Assembly (NCBI RefSeq): GCF_009708175.1 | Contig: NZ_WMBB01000010.1 | Coordinates: forward strand, 297,028 to 361,027 | Direction: 5' to 3' | Origin: Nocardia aurantiaca | GTDB taxonomy: Bacteria; Actinomycetota; Actinomycetes; Mycobacteriales; Mycobacteriaceae | DNA length: 64,000 nucleotides | The notes under the pieces: generated by a model | Told to the model about the DNA's origin: nothing | Database searches by the model: none | The model's input: only the letters and a program-made list of their open reading frames with translations | Made by a program: the position numbers and the translations under genes | Shown: piece after piece, positions 32,459 to 41,349 of the stretch | How positions within the stretch are numbered: the first letter of the stretch is position 1 | Layout of the letters: each line of letters begins with the position of its first letter

Positions 32459-33718
32459 ATGGATCGGCTGAGCGTACTGGACGAGATCTTCCTGCGGTCG
32501 CATCGGGGCATGGGCACCCCGATCGTCCTGCAGGGGCTCTGGCGTACCGCCGAGCCGGTCCATCCGGCCCTGCTCTGGCGGGTGCACCGCGATCTGCGCG
32601 GCGGGCCGCTCGGGCGGCGGGTGGTGCGCTCCCGGGTGCCGGGGGCGCGGCCGCGCTGGCAGCGGAACGAGTCGGCATATCCGTTCACCATGACGACCGA
32701 ACCGATTCCGGTTGCCACGGTGCTGGATTGGGCCGACCGGCAGGGCGAGGACCTCGATCCGGAAACCGGGCCCGGCTGGCGACTGTCCGCGGCGCGGCTG
32801 GACGACGGCGGCTGCCTGGTCGCGCTGACCTGTTCGCATGCCCTGGCCGACGGACGGGCGCTGACCCTGGCCATCGACAACGCGCTGTCCGGCACCCCAC
32901 TGGCGGCGCCCGTCGCGGGGCACTCGGATTGGGCCGACGCGCGACACATGTGGGCCACCGTTCTGGCCGGGACCGCCCGCGCGCTGCGACGTGGCATTCC
33001 CGAACGTCCCACCGCGCCGGCTGCTCGAAAGGTGCTGTCGAGCGCCGCGAATGCCACGGCGGTTCCCGGCGGCTCGGCCACCTGCGGATCGGTCTTCGAG
33101 ATTCCCGCCCGCGACTGGAACCGCGTCGCCGTGACCCAGGCGGGCACCGCCAACAGCGTCTTCGTATACCTGATCGCGAAGATGCTGTGGTCCAGCGGCT
33201 TTCGCGGCGACACCATCGCCGCCAGCCTGCCGGTCGACACCCGCGACGAACCGCGCGTGGACAACGACATGTCCATGACCGAGGTCGCCGTCACCCGCGA
33301 CGACACCCCGGCGTCCCTGCGCCGCAAGGCCCGCGCCGCCTACGAGCACCGCATGACCAGCCCGGGGGGCATTCCCGAGGAGATCCTCCAGGTCATGCCC
33401 GACCGCTGGGCGTACCGGCTGGCCAGGGGCGCCGGCGAGCGAGACATCCTGTGCTCCAATATCGGAAACCTCCCGGAGTCCCTGCTGGCGCTGGGACCGC
33501 ATGCCTGCACCGGCGTGGCGGCCCGCGCCATCCACCCCGGGCTGCGGCTCGACGGTCTCCCCCGGACACGACTCTCCGGCTATCTGACCCGGATCGCCGA
33601 CACCTACACGCTGTCGCTGGTCGGCCTGGATCCGGACGCGATCCCGACCACCGCCGCGCTCACCGCGCTGGCCGAGGCGGAGTTGTCCGCACTCGGCCTG
33701 CGGTACCTCCGGTGGTGA
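32459..33718 (+). CDS. WES/DGAT-like acyltransferase (condensation-fold)
   Basis: The 419-residue protein has the start MDRLSVLDEIFLRSHRG, typical of wax ester synthase/diacylglycerol acyltransferase relatives, and an HxxxD active-site motif in CSHALADG (near residue 130). Later landmarks are NSVFVYLIAKML, SLPVDTRDEPRVDNDMS and CSNIGNLP. These enzymes esterify alcohols with acyl-CoA. This one is shorter than standard WS/DGATs and has a more condensation-like C-terminus, so lipid or peptide acylation cannot be separated. It follows the crotonase gene by 80 bases. Confidence 0.75.
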   Translation: MDRLSVLDEIFLRSHRGMGTPIVLQGLWRTAEPVHPALLWRVHRDLRGGPLGRRVVRSRVPGARPRWQRNESAYPFTMTTEPIPVATVLDWADRQGEDLDPETGPGWRLSAARLDDGGCLVALTCSHALADGRALTLAIDNALSGTPLAAPVAGHSDWADARHMWATVLAGTARALRRGIPERPTAPAARKVLSSAANATAVPGGSATCGSVFEIPARDWNRVAVTQAGTANSVFVYLIAKMLWSSGFRGDTIAASLPVDTRDEPRVDNDMSMTEVAVTRDDTPASLRRKARAAYEHRMTSPGGIPEEILQVMPDRWAYRLARGAGERDILCSNIGNLPESLLALGPHACTGVAARAIHPGLRLDGLPRTRLSGYLTRIADTYTLSLVGLDPDAIPTTAALTALAEAELSALGLRYLRW

Positions 33719-33724
33719 CACCGC

Positions 33725-35338
33725 TCAGGTGAGGGCGGGAATCCGAACCCCTTGCCACGCCAAGCGTTTGGTGCGCTCTGGATCGCGTTCCACCCGGCTG
33801 GGCGAATCGATGATCAGCGTCGCGCGCTGCTCCTCGGTATAGACGGGCCAGGACGGGAGCGGTGCGCCGGTACGAGCGAACGCCAGCCAGTTGTCCTGGA
33901 ACTGGCACGACACCTCCCGAAAGCCGCGGTGCCCGCCCAGCGCGGTCATGGCGCGGCCGAAGGACGAATCCACCGCGCCGAACACCGGGATCAGGTCGAG
34001 GGCGTGGGTGGCGCCGAAACCGCTCAATTGGACTGCGCGCGGGGCGAAGTCGTAGCGGTAGGCGTAGGTCGGCGCGTAACGGCTGTGCGCCTCCATGACG
34101 CGCACCGAAGGCCGCCAGAAGGTGAAGTCGCCGCCCATCCGGACGGTGGCCCTCTTGCCCGGGAAGCCGGGATACGCTCCCGTCAACCGGGATTCGACGT
34201 CCGCGCCGAATTCGGCGAGCGCCTGATGCAACCGCTCCTCCGAGGTCGGCATGGACTGACCGAGCTTGGTGACGACGGGGCTGTCCTCGCCCAACTCCAT
34301 GGCCTGGTCGACATGGTGCAGCAGCCAGCGCATGCGGTCGGGCGTGGTGGGCAGCGTGTCATCGAAGCGCACGAACAAAGTGGCCTCGTCACGATTGGTG
34401 CCGATGATGAGCGGTACCCGGTGCGCGGTGCCGTCGGCGAACGCGGCGACCGGCGCGGCGGGCAGGAATTCGCCGTCCACCACCGGGGCCACCGGGAACA
34501 GGCCCGGCTGCTCTCGCATGACCCGGGCGACCGCGCGGTCGACGGCCTTGCGAATGTCGTTGGCAGGGGCCGTGCGCAGCGCCTCGGCCGCGTCCCCGGG
34601 CGCGATGCCGAGATCGTCGAGGCAGCGACGCGCGAACAGGCGGGCCTCGGCCTGGCTCGGCGCCCAGTCCGCGGGCGCGCTCTGGGCGATGGCGCGGTGG
34701 AACAGCCCGGCCGCGGCGGGCGTGGCCATGAGGGTGAGCACCGCGTGCGCCCCCGCCGATTCGCCGAAGATGGTGACATTGTCCGGGTCACCGCCGAACG
34801 CGCCGATATTGCGCCGCACCCACTCCAGGGCCGCGACCTGATCACGCAGACCGAGGTTGGAGTCGAATCGGCTCTCGGGCGTGGAGTATTCGCCGAAATC
34901 CACGTAGCCGAAGGCCCCCAGCCGGTAGTTGACCGACACCACGATGACATCCCCGCGAACCGCCAGCCGCGCACCGGAATACAGCCGCAGCGCGGAGGTT
35001 CCGATCATGTAGCCGCCGCCGTGAATGAACACCATGACCGGGCGCGGTGCCGATGACGGCGCATTCGGGACGGTCACGTTGAGCGTCAGGCAGTCTTCAC
35101 CGGTCGGCTGTGACTGCTGCGGCCCGATCCGTGCACCATCGCGGTGTTGCATTGCGGCATAACCGAAGTCGGTCGCGTCGCGCACGCCGCTCCACGGCTG
35201 CACCGGCCGCGGCGCTCGGAATCGGAGCGCCCCGACCGGAGCCGCCGCGAATGGAATGGACCGCCAGCGTGAAACGCGGCGGCCCCGAAGTCCGCGAACG
35301 ACTCCGTCCGCAGTTGTGATGTCTGTCGTTGCCACCAT
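33725..35338 (-). CDS. Type-B carboxylesterase
   Basis: The 537-residue alpha/beta hydrolase has the oxyanion sequence VFIHGGGYMIG, the nucleophile in FGESAGAHAV, the acid in IIGTNRDEATLF and the base in GATHALDLIPVFG. There is no signal peptide, so it acts in the cytoplasm on small esters. ATG 35338 (MVATTDITTADG) is chosen; the frame stays open far upstream but overlaps the DUF2630 gene. It converges on the acyltransferase gene with six bases between stops. Confidence 0.92.
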   Translation of the reverse strand: MVATTDITTADGVVRGLRGRRVSRWRSIPFAAAPVGALRFRAPRPVQPWSGVRDATDFGYAAMQHRDGARIGPQQSQPTGEDCLTLNVTVPNAPSSAPRPVMVFIHGGGYMIGTSALRLYSGARLAVRGDVIVVSVNYRLGAFGYVDFGEYSTPESRFDSNLGLRDQVAALEWVRRNIGAFGGDPDNVTIFGESAGAHAVLTLMATPAAAGLFHRAIAQSAPADWAPSQAEARLFARRCLDDLGIAPGDAAEALRTAPANDIRKAVDRAVARVMREQPGLFPVAPVVDGEFLPAAPVAAFADGTAHRVPLIIGTNRDEATLFVRFDDTLPTTPDRMRWLLHHVDQAMELGEDSPVVTKLGQSMPTSEERLHQALAEFGADVESRLTGAYPGFPGKRATVRMGGDFTFWRPSVRVMEAHSRYAPTYAYRYDFAPRAVQLSGFGATHALDLIPVFGAVDSSFGRAMTALGGHRGFREVSCQFQDNWLAFARTGAPLPSWPVYTEEQRATLIIDSPSRVERDPERTKRLAWQGVRIPALT

Positions 35339-35454
35339 CTGAAAAGGGTAGACCCAACACGCGAGAGCCCCCAGGGGCGTCGGCCCCGGACTCCCGAAAA
35401 CTGGCCCCGGGCCGCTCCGCCACGGGCGACGCCGGGAACAAGAGCTCCGAGCTC

Positions 35455-35700
35455 CTACTGCAGGTAGCCCTCGACCTGGCGGGGCGAGCTGACCTGCGCC
35501 TCGTCGGGGTTGCGCCCCTGGTCGAGACGGGCGCGGCGCTGGCGGAGCAGATCCCAGCACTGATCGAGCTGGACCTCGATCTCGGCCAGCTGGCGACGCC
35601 CGGCCTCCGGATCCATTTCGCCACCCGTGGTCTTGGCGCGCAGCTCGTGCTCACGGTCCACGAGTTCCTTGATGCGCGCGTGGATGTCCTTTTCGGTCAT
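35455..35700 (-). CDS. DUF2630 family small protein
   Basis: The 81-residue, charged, helical protein matches DUF2630: MTEKDIHARIKELVDREHEL, then LAEIEVQLDQCWDLLRQRRA and a QVEGYLQ end. It starts with ATGA overlapping the stop of the MocR gene, so it is translationally coupled to it. The function of the family is unknown; the helical pair suggests a coiled-coil hairpin. Confidence 0.88.
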   Translation of the reverse strand: MTEKDIHARIKELVDREHELRAKTTGGEMDPEAGRRQLAEIEVQLDQCWDLLRQRRARLDQGRNPDEAQVSSPRQVEGYLQ

Positions 35701-37097
35701 GCGCACCACTCTACGACTCGGGCCAGCGCGGCTCCGGCTAACCGGACCGCCCCGGGCAGGTCCGCCGCAGCCAGGGCGGCATATCCGAGGGCGATGCCGT
35801 AGGTGTGCCGGGGGCCCAGATGGTGGCGGGCGAGCGGATCCAGGTAGACGCCGAGCGCACGGGCCGCGGCCACCGCGCGGTCCTCCTCGTCGGCGGTCGC
35901 GAGCGGGACGAAGACGTGCGAGCCCGCGTCGTCGCCGCGCACGTCCAGGCCGCGGCCGCGCAGCTCGTCCACCACCAGGGCTCGGCGGGCGGGCATCTCG
36001 CGGCGCAGGCGACGCAGATGCCGGGCCAGGTCGCCGTGCCGGGCCAGCTCGGCCACCACCTGCTGGCCGGCCGGAGCCGGGCTGGTGCCGGTGAGTTCGC
36101 GGTGGGCGAGCACCGCCGCGGTGACCGCCGGATCCGCGACCAGCCATCCGGCCCCGAGGGACGGGGTGAGGATCTTGCTGGTGGTGCCCAGGTGCACGAC
36201 CAGATCCGGAGCCAGGGTGGCCAGCAGCGGCAGCGGCGCGGTGTCGTAGCGCAATTCGCCGTCGTAGTCGTCCTCGATCACGAGTGCGCCGGTGCGGCGG
36301 GCGAATTCGATGAGGTCGACCCGGCGGGCGGCGGGCATGCGCGCGCCGAGCGGAAACTGGTGCGCGGGAGTGCAGTACACCATCTTCGCGTCCTCGGGCA
36401 GCAGGTCCACCCGCAGGCCCTCATCGTCGACCGGCACCGGGACCAGGCGCGCGCCCGCCGCGCGGAAGGCCCCGGCCGCTCGCTGATAGCCCGGATCCTC
36501 GATGGCCACCGCATCGCCGGGCCGCAGCAGCGCCGCCGCGAGTTCGCCCGCGGCCGCGCTGGTTCCGGCGGTGGCCAGCACCCTGGTGCCGCTGGCCGCA
36601 CCCAGCCCGCGATGCCGCAGCAGATGTTCCGCGACAGCCTCCCGATATTCCCGCTCCCCACGCCGGTCCTTGCGGATCGACGGCATTCGATCCGAGGCGG
36701 CCCGCCACGCGCGACGCCAGGCGGCGGCGTCGATGGCCTCGATCGCGGGGGCGCCCGCGCCCAGATCCAGCAGCCCGGCCAGTGGATCGGTCCGTTCCGG
36801 TCCATCGGCCCGCGCTCCCACCGGCTCGGGAGCGGCGGTCAGATAGGTGCCCGACCCGTGCCGCCCATCCAGCCATCCCTCCGCATGCAACTGGTCATAG
36901 GCAGCGGTGATCACCGTCCGGCTCACCCCGAGCCGACCGGCCAGCTCCCGGGACGAGGGCAGCCGATCGCCGCTCCGCAGCGCCCCGGTGGTCGCGGCCC
37001 GACGCAGCCCATCGGCCACCTGCACGGCCAGCGGTACACCGCTGTCCCGCGCGAGGGTGAACGGAAGATCGTCATCGACCAGGCGATTCGCCCGCAA
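35697..37097 (-). CDS. MocR/PdxR-type transcription regulator with aminotransferase domain
   Basis: The 466-residue protein has a GntR winged helix (about 20-85: LRSGDRLPSSRELAGRLGVS, RTVITAAYDQLHAEGWL) joined to a fold-type I aminotransferase domain. The PLP lysine is in HLGTTSKILTPSLGAGW. Start TTG 37097 has AGGAGG four bases upstream. This places the start 26 bases inside the preceding DUF4184 gene. MocR proteins often control vitamin B6 genes, and the divergent gene across the 81-base gap encodes a PNP-oxidase-fold protein. Confidence 0.9.
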   Translation of the reverse strand: MRANRLVDDDLPFTLARDSGVPLAVQVADGLRRAATTGALRSGDRLPSSRELAGRLGVSRTVITAAYDQLHAEGWLDGRHGSGTYLTAAPEPVGARADGPERTDPLAGLLDLGAGAPAIEAIDAAAWRRAWRAASDRMPSIRKDRRGEREYREAVAEHLLRHRGLGAASGTRVLATAGTSAAAGELAAALLRPGDAVAIEDPGYQRAAGAFRAAGARLVPVPVDDEGLRVDLLPEDAKMVYCTPAHQFPLGARMPAARRVDLIEFARRTGALVIEDDYDGELRYDTAPLPLLATLAPDLVVHLGTTSKILTPSLGAGWLVADPAVTAAVLAHRELTGTSPAPAGQQVVAELARHGDLARHLRRLRREMPARRALVVDELRGRGLDVRGDDAGSHVFVPLATADEEDRAVAAARALGVYLDPLARHHLGPRHTYGIALGYAALAAADLPGAVRLAGAALARVVEWCA

Positions 37098-37815
37098 GTG
37101 GCCTCCTGATCCGCCGGGAATTGGTCCAGATCAGGATGCCACTCAACACAGCGGACCCGAGTGCGTACGCCACGAACAGCACGGCGGCGCTGGTGATCGC
37201 GTAGATCATCATGTGCCGCACGCAGTCGTAGAGGCTGACCTTCGCCACCGGATCGGTCCGGGCCACGAGCGCGGCGATCACCGCGACGACAATCAGCGCC
37301 CCGGCGAGCCAGGCACGCAAGGGGTCCGGGTCGGCGGGCCGGGCGCGTCGGTACCAGGCGATCAGACAGCCCGCGAGCAACAGCATGCCGCCGGCCGAGG
37401 AGAGGTAGCCGACCACGTTGTACACCCGGTGCGGCCCGATCACGGGCTCCCGCAACACTTCCCAGTGCCGCACCGCGACGCCGTCGGTGTGGGTCAAGGC
37501 ATCCCAGGCGAGATGTGTGAGCCCGCCGATCAGCAGTCCGGTCGCCGCCGCGACCAGCCCGGGCCTGCTCGCGGTGATCTCCTTGCCGATCATTCGCGAG
37601 ACGGTTCGGCGCAACGCCCAGGCGACCATCACCAGACTCGCGCCCAGCAGCACGTCCACCGGCAGTCCTCGCAGCGCATGCGTCAGCTCGCCGTCCACAC
37701 CGATCCGCAGGTAGTACGGGACGTCGGGCGCGAGACTCCCGGCGACCAGTCCCGGAAACCACAGCACTCGGCGCAAGGGCAGAACGGCCGCCGGATGTGC
37801 GAGCGTGAACGGCAT
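37072..37815 (-). CDS. DUF4184 membrane protein
   Basis: The 247-residue protein starts MPFTLAHPAAVLPLRR, the DUF4184 signature. It has about five to six membrane helices and conserved His/Asp pairs (HPAAV, APDVPYY, THLAWDALTH) that resemble membrane metal-dependent hydrolases such as YdjM. It is the first gene of the DUF4184-mocR-DUF2630 unit. The function is not known. Confidence 0.85.
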   Translation of the reverse strand: MPFTLAHPAAVLPLRRVLWFPGLVAGSLAPDVPYYLRIGVDGELTHALRGLPVDVLLGASLVMVAWALRRTVSRMIGKEITASRPGLVAAATGLLIGGLTHLAWDALTHTDGVAVRHWEVLREPVIGPHRVYNVVGYLSSAGGMLLLAGCLIAWYRRARPADPDPLRAWLAGALIVVAVIAALVARTDPVAKVSLYDCVRHMMIYAITSAAVLFVAYALGSAVLSGILIWTNSRRIRRPLAGESPGR

Positions 37816-37846
37816 GGATCATCCCCCGAAGTGGTCCGCAGATCTT

Positions 37847-37882
37847 GCGGGGAATTGGCTATTCAAGAATGCCATTCCCCGC
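37847..37882. promoter_or_regulatory. Inverted repeat in the DUF4184/PPOX divergent promoter
   Basis: GCGGGGAAT (37847-37855) and ATTCCCCGC (37874-37882) are perfect mirror images with an 18-base spacer that itself contains ATTCAAGAAT. It is a good operator candidate for the MocR regulator encoded two genes away. Confidence 0.6.
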
Positions 37883-37896
37883 TCGAGACTGGTCCT

Positions 37897-38586
37897 ATGA
37901 GTGAGACAGCTTCGACCCGGACCCCATTGTCACCCACCCCGCGCAGCAGCCTCACCCGGTCCAAGGAGCGGGGGCGCACCGACCGCGCCGAGCTGGACGC
38001 GGTCCTCGACGCCGGAATGGTCTGCCATCTGGGTGTAGTACGCAACGGCAGTCCGGTGGTCATCCCGACCATCTACGGGCGCGACGGGGACACGCTGTTC
38101 CTGCACGGTTCCACCGGTTCCCCCAACATGCGCGCCGCCATGGCCCACGACGTCTCGCTGACCGTGACGCACGTGGACGGCATCGTCTACGCCCGCTCCG
38201 CCATGCACTTCTCCATGAACTACCGCTCGGCCGTCATCCACGCCCGCCCGGTCGAACTCACCGACCCGGACGAGCGCATGCACGCGCTGCGCGTCATCGT
38301 CGAGCAGACCGCCCCGGGCGCGTGGGACGCGGTGCGTCCCCCGAACAAGAAGGAGATGGCCGCGACGCTGGTCCTGGCCGTCGACCTCACCGAGGCCTCG
38401 GTCAAGGTCCGCACCGGCGGTCCTCGCGACGAGCAGGCCGATATCGACACCGGCGGCGTCTGGGCCGGGGTGCTGCCCCTGCGCCAGCTCTTCGACGCCC
38501 CGATTCCGGCCGCGGATCTCGAAGCGGGCGTGGAGATTCCGGCGCATGTCCGGCGCCGCTGCAGCGATACGGCGGCCGCGGTCTAG
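37897..38586 (+). CDS. Pyridoxamine 5'-phosphate oxidase family (FMN split-barrel) protein
   Basis: The 229-residue protein has the split-barrel pattern of flavin-binding PPOX proteins of the NimA/Pyridox_ox_2 kind: GMVCHLGVVRNGSPVVIPTI, then LFLHGSTGSPNMRA and MNYRSAVIHARPVEL. It starts at ATG 37897. A true PdxH lacks this N-terminus and has different substrate residues, so vitamin B6 oxidation is unproven. The divergent arrangement with a MocR gene suggests control by it. Confidence 0.85.
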   Translation: MSETASTRTPLSPTPRSSLTRSKERGRTDRAELDAVLDAGMVCHLGVVRNGSPVVIPTIYGRDGDTLFLHGSTGSPNMRAAMAHDVSLTVTHVDGIVYARSAMHFSMNYRSAVIHARPVELTDPDERMHALRVIVEQTAPGAWDAVRPPNKKEMAATLVLAVDLTEASVKVRTGGPRDEQADIDTGGVWAGVLPLRQLFDAPIPAADLEAGVEIPAHVRRRCSDTAAAV

Positions 38587-38592
38587 CCGCCG

Positions 38593-39459
38593 CTACTTCA
38601 GGAGCCGGGACATGCGGCGGTCGGCCAGGATCTTGCCGCCGGTCTGGCAGGTCGGGCAGTACTGGAACGACTTGTCGGCGTACGAGACTTCGCGGACGGT
38701 GTCGCCGCACACCGGGCACGGCAGGCTGGTGCGGGCGTGCACCCGGAAGCCGGAGCGCTTCTCGCCCTTGAGCCGGGCGGCGTCCTGGCCCACCGATCGC
38801 TGGATGGCATCGGACAGTGTGGCGCGCATGGCCGAATACAGGCGCGCCGCCTGTTCGGCGTCCAGGGTGCCGGAGTTGGCGAACGGCGAAAGCTTTGCCG
38901 TGTGCAGGATTTCGTCGGAGTAGGCGTTGCCGATGCCGGCGAGCAGGCTCTGGTCGGTGAGGGCGTTCTTCACGCGCTGCGAGGTGCCGTGCAGGATCTC
39001 GGCGAATTCGGGTTCGCTCACGGCCAGGGCGTCGGGACCCAGCCGCGCGATGCCCGGCACCGAGAGCGGATCGCTGGTGACCCACACGGCCAGCCGCTTC
39101 TTGGTGCCCGCCTCGGTGAGATCGATGGCGGGCGTGGCGCCTTCGGGGGTGAAGAAGTGCACGCGCAGCGCCAGCGGTCCCTTGCCGGGCTTGGGGGGGT
39201 TGGCGCCGGGTTCGTCGATCCATCGCAGCCAGCCGCCGCGCGACAGGTGCGTGATCAACCAGAGCCCGTCGCAGTCCATTCCGAGGTGTTTGCCCCAGTG
39301 ACCCACTCCGGTCACGTCCCGCCCCGACAGCGCGGTCACCGGCGGATCGAAGGTCTTCAGCACGCTCAGCGCCGCCACATCGACCCGCCCGACCACCGCC
39401 CCCACCGCATGCTCGGCCAGGAACTGCTCGAGCGCCACAATCTCCGGAAGTTCGGGCAA
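38593..39459 (-). CDS. Fpg/Nei family DNA glycosylase
   Basis: The 288-residue protein must begin at TTG 39459, since the catalytic N-terminal proline follows it (M-PELPE). GGAGGAG five bases upstream supports this, and the frame ahead of it is unconserved. Pro2 and Glu3 are the nucleophile and partner, VLKTFDPP carries the conserved Lys, and HWGKHLGM is a DNA-binding loop. H2TH sequence appears as LLAGIGNAYSDEIL. The C-terminal zinc finger is CPVC...CPTC. It removes oxidised bases; Fpg or Nei specificity cannot be told from this. Confidence 0.92.
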   Translation of the reverse strand: MPELPEIVALEQFLAEHAVGAVVGRVDVAALSVLKTFDPPVTALSGRDVTGVGHWGKHLGMDCDGLWLITHLSRGGWLRWIDEPGANPPKPGKGPLALRVHFFTPEGATPAIDLTEAGTKKRLAVWVTSDPLSVPGIARLGPDALAVSEPEFAEILHGTSQRVKNALTDQSLLAGIGNAYSDEILHTAKLSPFANSGTLDAEQAARLYSAMRATLSDAIQRSVGQDAARLKGEKRSGFRVHARTSLPCPVCGDTVREVSYADKSFQYCPTCQTGGKILADRRMSRLLK

Positions 39460-39604
39460 CGGATCTCCTCCAATCCCCGAGGCATCCACCCGCGGCCTGC
39501 TGACCTGGGTGATCGTCTCCGCCACTCACCCTAACCCCCCACGCCGACAGTCGGCGGATTCAGCGCGCGGGCCCCGCCTGCCGATGCACGCGGGGCCCGA
39601 CACC

Positions 39605-41218
39605 TCAGTCGCGGAAGCGCTCTCGGAGGAGGTAGCGCTGGACCTTGCCGCTGGGGGTTTTGGGGAGATCGGGGACGAAGTGGATGCGGCGGGGATAGAC
39701 GTGGGCCGCTAGTTTCTGTTTCACCAACTGCTGGAGATCGCCGGTGAGGGTGTCATCGGGTTCCACGCCGGGCGAGGCCACCGCCACGGCGATCAGGACC
39801 TCGCCGCGGAGTTCGTCGGGGACGCCCACGACCGCGGCTTCGGAAATCGAATCATGGCTGGTGAGGACGCTTTCCACTTCGAAGGGGCCGATGCGGTAGC
39901 CGGCCATCAGGATGACGTCGTCATCGCGGGAGGCGAAGCTCAGATATCCATCGTCGTCGCGGGCGGCCACATCGCCTGTCAGGTACCACTTTCCGTCGGC
40001 GGTGAAGCGGGCGGCACTGGCCTCGGGGGCATTGCGGTAGCCGCGGAAGGTGAGCAGCGGACTGGAGGTCGCGATGGCCACGCGGCCCGGTTCCCCGGGC
40101 GGGGCGGGCTCCTCGGAGTCCAGGCGCAGGATCTCGACGGTGTAGCCGGGCATGGGGTGACCCATGGAACCGATCTTGATGTCGGCGATCAGGTCGGGAT
40201 GCCAGGCGTTGACGACGGTCATGCCGGTTTCGGTCTGGCCGTAGTGGTCTCGGATCTCCAGTCCCAGCGCCTGTTTCGACCACGTGATGACGTCGGGTGT
40301 GAGCGGCTCGCCGGCCGAGGACAGGCGGCGCAGCGATACGCCCTCCGGGATCGGGCTGTTGCGCAGCGCGCGGTACACCGTCGGCGCGGCGGCGAAATTG
40401 GTGACGCCGAAGTGCCTCAGCACCCGCCAGGTGAGGACCGGATCGAAGGGCGCGCAGACCAGCAGGCTGCGCTTGCCGCTCGCCATGGGCGCGAGGATGG
40501 CGATGTAGAGCCCGTACGCCCAGCCCGGATCGGCGATGTTCCAGAACACGTCGCCGTCGGCGTAGTCGATGCCGTATTCGAGGTACATGACCACTCCGGC
40601 CATGCCGCCCAGCCTCATGGGCACCGCCTTGGGCGTGCCGGTGGTGCCGGAGGTGAACAGTTCGACCAGCACGCCGTCGCCGCCGACGGCCACGGATTTC
40701 GGTGCGGGACCGGTGTTCTCGAGCAGGTCGGCGAAGGCCACGTCGTCGTCCTCGGGCGCGCCGGTGGTGATGACCCGCCAGTCGCGCTCGGCCGGCAGGT
40801 CCGCGCTCGGCGCGAGTTTGGCGCGTTGGGCGCCGTCGGTGATGACGAACTTGGTGCCGTTCCCGGTGACCCGCATGGCGATCGCGCCCGGGGCGAAGGC
40901 GGTGAACAGCGGCACGTGCACCGCGCCCAGCCGCCAGATCGCCAGCAGGGCGATCACCAGCTCCTGGGATTTGCCCATCAGGGTGGCGACCCGATCCCCT
41001 TCCGCCACACCGAGTTGCACGAGCGCGGCGGCGACCCGCTCGGACTTCTCGCGCAGTTCGCCGAAGGTCACGTCGACGCTGGACAGATCCGGCTGGACGA
41101 ACGTGAAGGCGACCGCCTCGGCGGGATGCCGATCGCACAGCAGCTCGGCCGCGTCGGCATCGGCGGCGCCGTACTCGTCACGCAGTTGTCCGGCACGTTG
41201 GATCGGGGTTGTTGTCAT
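39605..41218 (-). CDS. Acyl-CoA synthetase (AMP-binding)
   Basis: The 537-residue adenylate-forming enzyme has the P-loop-like LFTSGTTGTPKAVPM, YGQTETGM, WYLTGDVA and the catalytic Lys in PKTPSGKVQRYLL. GGAGG six bases before ATG 41218 sets the start. The acyl pocket sequence (FWNIADPGWAYGLY) is like acetyl- to medium-chain synthetases. The substrate is not fixed. Confidence 0.9.
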   Translation of the reverse strand: MTTTPIQRAGQLRDEYGAADADAAELLCDRHPAEAVAFTFVQPDLSSVDVTFGELREKSERVAAALVQLGVAEGDRVATLMGKSQELVIALLAIWRLGAVHVPLFTAFAPGAIAMRVTGNGTKFVITDGAQRAKLAPSADLPAERDWRVITTGAPEDDDVAFADLLENTGPAPKSVAVGGDGVLVELFTSGTTGTPKAVPMRLGGMAGVVMYLEYGIDYADGDVFWNIADPGWAYGLYIAILAPMASGKRSLLVCAPFDPVLTWRVLRHFGVTNFAAAPTVYRALRNSPIPEGVSLRRLSSAGEPLTPDVITWSKQALGLEIRDHYGQTETGMTVVNAWHPDLIADIKIGSMGHPMPGYTVEILRLDSEEPAPPGEPGRVAIATSSPLLTFRGYRNAPEASAARFTADGKWYLTGDVAARDDDGYLSFASRDDDVILMAGYRIGPFEVESVLTSHDSISEAAVVGVPDELRGEVLIAVAVASPGVEPDDTLTGDLQQLVKQKLAAHVYPRRIHFVPDLPKTPSGKVQRYLLRERFRD

Positions 41219-41292
41219 GCAGTACCTCCACACGCGAAGGGGCCACAGCCTTCCAACCTCAGGCTGTGACCCCCGCTACACCGTCGATCCGA

Positions 41293-41340
41293 CTATTGAC
41301 GTTTCGCCAGTAAAGGTCAATAGGCCCGTGACGACGGGCC
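41293..41340. promoter_or_regulatory. Inverted repeat and hairpin between the acyl-CoA synthetase gene and cobF
   Basis: CTATTGAC (41293-41300) and GTCAATAG (41316-41323) are perfect mirror images spaced 15 bases and lie 75-105 bases upstream of the synthetase start; they may be an operator. Directly adjoining, GGCCCGT/ACGGGCC (41323-41340) forms a hairpin just past the cobF stop and probably terminates it. Confidence 0.5.
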
Positions 41341-41349
41341 GGTTTTCCG

